Source of the DNA: Jaapia argillacea MUCL 33604 | Taxonomy: Eukaryota > Basidiomycota > Agaricomycetes > Jaapiales > Jaapiaceae | NCBI GenBank assembly: GCA_000697665.1 | Contig: KL197709.1 | Coordinates: 3,296,583 to 3,360,582 of the forward strand | DNA length: 64,000 bases | Direction of reading: 5' to 3' | The notes under the pieces: generated by a model | Told to the model about the DNA's origin: nothing | The model's input: the letters and a program-made list of their open reading frames with translations, nothing else | Databases searched by the model: none | Shown: in pieces, positions 59,941 to 64,000 of the stretch | Layout of the letters: the number at the start of each line of letters is the position of its first letter | Position numbering within the stretch: the stretch's first letter is position 1 | Position numbers and translations under genes: made by a program

Positions 59941-60959
59941 ATGCCGACTGAGGACATTGATCACATATCGAGTTTCCTCGATGCCCATGACTTGGCTCAG
60001 GTCATGAAGACCTCTTCGCAACTGCACCACATTGCTGCGAGACTCCTCTACCACAATATCCTCATCTTCGGCACTCAGCATTGCATTGTTTTACCACTCT
60101 AATCAACAATCCCACCTACCCATCACACACCCGATCTCTAACTTACATAACATCTTCTCCTACAAGCGATCACATCAACATTCCACTCCTCGCACGAGCC
60201 CTCCACAAGCTCGCTGATTTACGTCGCCTGGACATCAAAGTTTCACCTAATGTCCACAGCTTCCTCATCAGATGCCTTGAACATGAAGGTCTCTTCCACG
60301 ACTCGGTGAATCCATCGACACTCCAGCATCTCACCGCTCCACACACTCTTCCCATCCCATCCCTCCAATCTTTGCATTGCTTTGGAACATCTTGATTGAT
60401 CTGTCTCGCCACCTCGCGACGACTCCAAGAGATCTCATTTTGTCAGACTTTGACATCTGACGAAATCGTTATGATCCTATCGACTCTGAGGAACAATTCC
60501 GACTCTATCGTAACCCTCTCCCTCAGAGTGGATACCAATATCAACTTAGACCACCTCCTCGCTGCTCTGAATGCAAGCATCCCCAACCTGCAATACCTGA
60601 CAGTGAAAACGGACTTGTTGTTTTTTGTAAGTCGATTGATGCTTGGACAAAAAATGGTACTCATAAGCGTTAAGGTCAACCCGATCCTCCATTTTCTTAA
60701 CAAGCACAAGGGTCTGTCAGACTTGAAGAAACTCAGGGTCTTAGGAATACCGTGCGAGTTGGTCAGACAAGATAATGTGGGCATTATCGACTTGCACTTG
60801 CGAGTCTTATCAATGATATCCCAAAGCCACATCAATTTGACAAGTGTTTCATTTGGTACTGTAGAGTACCGACGGTATGGTGTTCACGGGAAGTGGGCTC
60901 CATTTCCTACTGAAATCACACTATTCTGGTGGATGGAGGCATTCGTTCGTCACACATAA
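59941..60959 (+). pseudogene. F-box-like/LRR-like paralogue, degraded
   Basis: Start MPTEDIDHISSFLDAHDLAQ, closely like MLTESLDYISSFLCRRDLLQ of the 15583 copy, then HHIAARLLYHNI. The frame shifts near 60085 into NIPLLARALHKLADLRRLDIKVSP and LQSLHCFGTS, where an in-frame TGA (60393) interrupts before LATSRRLQEISFCQTL. A 48-nt GT-AG intron (60627-60674) sits at the same place as intron 2 of the 58245 gene. The end reads SFGTVEYRRYGVHGKWAPFP then TLFWWMEAF. One frameshift and one stop make it a recent pseudogene. Confidence 0.8.
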
Positions 60960-61249
60960 AACCTGTGTTTCGGTCTGTGCAACTTCCGTTCCGTGTTGTA
61001 TTTTCCACCTTGTATTGATTGTAAAGAAACAACCAAATGGTTCCCTGAGAAATGGTGCACAATTAAGTAACCTGATCCTAGGCTTGGTATCCAGGAGTGC
61101 TACATATTGAGAAAGTGATGAAAAATTGCTACGCAAATAACCTCTGATTGATGACTGACCACTACACACCCCATCCAAGAGATCTATTCTCAGACGACAC
61201 ATACTCATCAATCCAGCTGTGAGCCACGCCAATAAGTCAACCACAACCA

Positions 61250-62300
61250 ATATTTGGGATAGAAGCTTACAGGCTAACTATGACCTCTATCCAGCAACGC
61301 TCAGATGGTTTAATATCAGTGAGGGTTGCAATTCTACGATTATCGGTATGTTTCACAACCAGGAGGTTACCGATCCAAAAGCGGTCGCAGGTCATGGCGA
61401 TGCAACCGTTCACCAGTGACGAAACCAGATCAAGAGACGCAAAAATTGTCAGGCTGGCAGGAAGTGCAACCATTGTACCAGGGACTCGAACAACATGGGT
61501 AGATCGACAGCCTTTCGGGAACCAAGCAGTTGTATCGAGATCATTGGGGGACAACGGGTGTTCAACCAGCTTGTTGAGAGGCACCAAGGTTCCGATAGCT
61601 CTCATAGATCCGGTGGGAAATAGCAATGTGCAAATCGGACCAGCGACGGAGTCATCATCGTCAGATAGCTATGGTGCAATTAATGATGAAACGATCAACC
61701 AATAGGAAATAGAAGCATACATGTTGGAAGAGAATGTGCCGATTAAAAGCAAGAACTTCTAGTTGCATCGTGGGATACTCAATGTCAGAGCTCAACACCC
61801 CATGATGAATCTACAATAGAGAAGGAGTCAGCAAACAGCTGGAGGCAAATTTTACTAATTACCTCCCAATTGACCTGTGCAAGATCATCAGACAAATGGT
61901 CAGAGGGTGATCCAGGTGGGAAACTATCCATAGCATTGATCGCAACCAAAGGTACCCAACCTGTATATCAAGAAGCTCACAATGAAACTATCTTCCACAT
62001 CCGCCGATGGAGTGAAACTATAACTCAACAGCCAAAGCCTCCACTCAGAAACACAAACCGATCGTGTGTCAAAGGTGAGCTGATTATAGTTACCAGTGGC
62101 AAATAGACCAACGACAAATACTTTGTGTGATTTGAGTTTGAAGTCGGGACTGGTTGGGAGCATATCATCTTCTGGAGTTAGAATTCGCAAAGAAGCTCCC
62201 ATCTCTGCCGCTGGGTTAACAAACTCAGCCCCTCCGTCCGAAGGAGCTAGGATCTTTGTATTCAAGGAAGCACTGCAACGCAGGCACAGATAAAGCACAT
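61250..62300 (-). CDS. Hypothetical protein, paralogue of 62694-63560
   Basis: Pieces: 62298 downwards (SLNTKILAPSDGGAEFVNPA, AEMGASLRILTPEDDML, FKLKSHKVFVVGLFATGN) and 61267-61680 (DDDDSVAGPICTLLFPTGS, TAWFPKGCRSTHVVRVPGT, RFWIGNLLVVKH, SERCWIEVIV). The second piece aligns along its length with the plus-strand gene at 63100-63450 (FPxG, VWFPNGYCSTYVATFPGS, RSWAGNIIIFKH, NERQWFIAFV). Introns probable. A WFPxGxxSTxVxxxPG signature is shared. Function unknown; no domain known to me. Confidence 0.55.
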
Positions 62301-62693
62301 ATCGTCCAATATTCAGGTCCGCAAACCATATCCAATCCCCGCCACATCAAAGAGTCTCAGAGTTCTGAATTTATGACATTTAATTATTACTACCACCCCG
62401 ATATTGCCACCCGGCACAATAACAGACGAAGGATTCCCTGCTACACAGATGCATTTCCAATCTCCGCCACTAGACCTCAGATATAGTTTCCTACACCCGA
62501 CCTACTGGCTGCGGTACCACAGGCACAGACCACAGAAGTGAAGATCAGCATGTTCTTGTACTCCGCGAACCATCGCCGACCTCCACCATATTCAACGACA
62601 CTACTCTTCCGGACGCCTCTAAACCAAGAAGTTCCACAGGGTTCCAATTAATCCACATTTCGTACTTACACCACCATCTGTCCAAGCTCTCCC
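62301..62693. promoter_or_regulatory. Region between divergent paralogues
   Basis: No gene seen. A minus ORF 62545-62739 (MSEGTQSPSLWGSLSWESL) overlaps the start of the plus gene in antisense and could be the first exon of the minus gene, but nothing supports it strongly. Confidence 0.3.
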
Positions 62694-63560
62694 ATGACAA
62701 ACTTCCCCACAAACTGGGACTTTGAGTTCCCTCCGACATCTTTCTGCAACGTCCCTATTTTAACAGGTCATATGACGCTCCAGCATTCACCTTCTGCTGA
62801 GTTCCAGAAAGCATATAAAAAACAGTACTGGCTGCGTAAATCTCCATGGATTATCAGCCAACCCAACAGACAACTCCACCACCTTCGCTGGGACTTGAAT
62901 ATACAGGAAAGGTGTGCTAACCCATGTCTGCATGTTTGATACATTAATGATGTCATCTACATTTCAGTCTGATGCCATTTCGCATTGGGACGTCATATGC
63001 AACAATGTTACTGTAACAGAGAACTGGGTATGTATCCATCAGCATTCTCACAACAACAACCTCTGATTTGTGCGCACTAGAGAAAACATACCAAAGGATT
63101 TATATTCCCGATGGGAGGTGTTCAGATGCAGATTTTGAACATCCTGATAGCATCCGGCAGCGTTCAAGATCGGCTATTTCTCCCTGGTGAACTTGATGTC
63201 CTAGTGTGGTTTCCGAATGGATATTGCTCGACCTACGTTGCAACATTCCCTGGGAGCGATATCGAGCTATCAAACAAACTTACCTTGTTCACTGCGCTTC
63301 CTGCAGTATCCTTGCATCCCAACGATTCAACTATGGCACTCTTCGAACGCTCATGGGCAGGAAATATCATCATTTTCAAGCACGCTTGTGGTAACCAACC
63401 CCACTTGGTTAACATAACTTCCAACGAAAGACAGTGGTTCATAGCATTTGTAGGATTGTATGTATCCCTCTATCCTCCTGACTCAAATCTGATAATATTT
63501 AAATACAACAGGTGGCTGCTACACAACACGCCACAAACTACAATTTGGGCATCTCACTGA
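62694..63560 (+). CDS. Hypothetical protein, paralogue of 61250-62300
   Basis: Start MTNFPTNWDFEFPPTSFCNV; exon 1 continues LTGHMTLQHSPSAEFQKAYK to about 62935; a short exon near 62970 (SDAISHWDVICNNVTVTENW); then from about 63085 TKGFIFPMGGVQMQILNILI, LPGELDVLVWFPNGYCSTYV, FERSWAGNIIIFKH, NERQWFIAFV. Exon limits are approximate. It shares the WFPxGxxSTxVxxxPG pattern and overall order with the divergent neighbour, so the two arose by inverted duplication. Confidence 0.6.
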
Positions 63561-64000
63561 GAGGACTTGCGCTTCTGTAGTGGGGAACCAGTTGATTGTC
63601 AGGAGAATGTAAATACAAAATAATTCTAGAGTCAGAAGCTCCAATCGTACTCCAGATTTCTCTCAAAATCCATTGGCTGAGTAGACTGTTCCAGTTGAGT
63701 GTCCACAAAGCACCCCATCAAAGTGCCACCGAATTCCATTCAAATGAGTCAGCACCGACGGAATCGACGAAGAAGACCGAAACCAAAGTATCCAGCAGTC
63801 ACGTGCACACAGCTCCTTCCTAGTTCTGTCAATCTGAGTCGACCTATAATCGCCAGCAGAGCACTGATCTGTATACATCATTCAGAAATGCATTCCACGA
63901 CGCCAGGTAAGTAGCCCATACAGTACAGTAAGTCAGTCTCTGATCTACTCGTCTGAAGCACACTCTGTCTTATTCTGCGTGGAATTACTCAAATCAATTC
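63561..64000. other. Window end, no gene recognised
   Basis: Short overlapping ORFs on both strands without motifs. Confidence 0.4.

Overview
The window looks like an Agaricomycete (mushroom-forming basidiomycete) genome. Reasons: host genes carry many short GT-AG introns of about 40-60 nt, there is an expanded F-box-like family, a hAT transposon and Ty3/gypsy chromoviruses are present, and most strikingly there is a KDZ (Kyakuja-Dileera-Zisupton) DNA transposon carrying a TET/JBP dioxygenase gene, a pairing known from basidiomycetes. No rRNA, tRNA or CRISPR locus was recognised. One assembly gap of 600 N lies at 55399-55998.

Layout. 1-7253: minus-strand Ty3/gypsy chromovirus (element 1), cut at the window edge and abutted by a second one. 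7254-15582: minus-strand chromovirus (element 2) whose two LTRs do not match in length or content, so it is decayed or composite. 15583-16074: F-box-like gene fragment truncated by that LTR. 16441-17880: decayed protein kinase gene. 18080-18690: degenerate ~101-bp tandem repeat. 19235-20522: well-formed five-exon gene of unknown function. 22767-23327: solo LTR with perfect 5-bp target duplication. 24962-34250: mostly non-coding, with a hAT transposon (28.2-31.1 kb), two copies of a gypsy integrase scrap and small unknown ORFs. 34255-37221: F-box plus nucleotidyltransferase-like host gene split by a 1.8-kb solo LTR. 37400-38570: F-box-like gene. 38.9-39.5 kb: local duplications.

39888-58001 is an 18.1-kb KDZ transposon bounded by long inverted repeats full of short subterminal motifs. 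It carries at least eight genes: a Zn2Cys6-like/coiled-coil protein (-), a proline-rich protein (+), an unknown protein (-), a TET/JBP dioxygenase (+), the KDZ transposase (+), and three further unknown genes (one +, two -). A 4 x 29-bp CpG-rich tandem repeat sits in the divergent promoter region before the TET/JBP gene. Transposase and TET/JBP carry in-frame stops, several of them TGA in contexts that fit CGA>TGA (CpG deamination), whereas the first two cargo genes are fully open.

58245-60959: two more F-box-like genes (one intact, one pseudogene) divergently arranged; 61250-63560: a divergent pair of paralogous genes of unknown function. The F-box-like family flanks the KDZ element on both sides, so the transposon probably landed inside a local F-box cluster.
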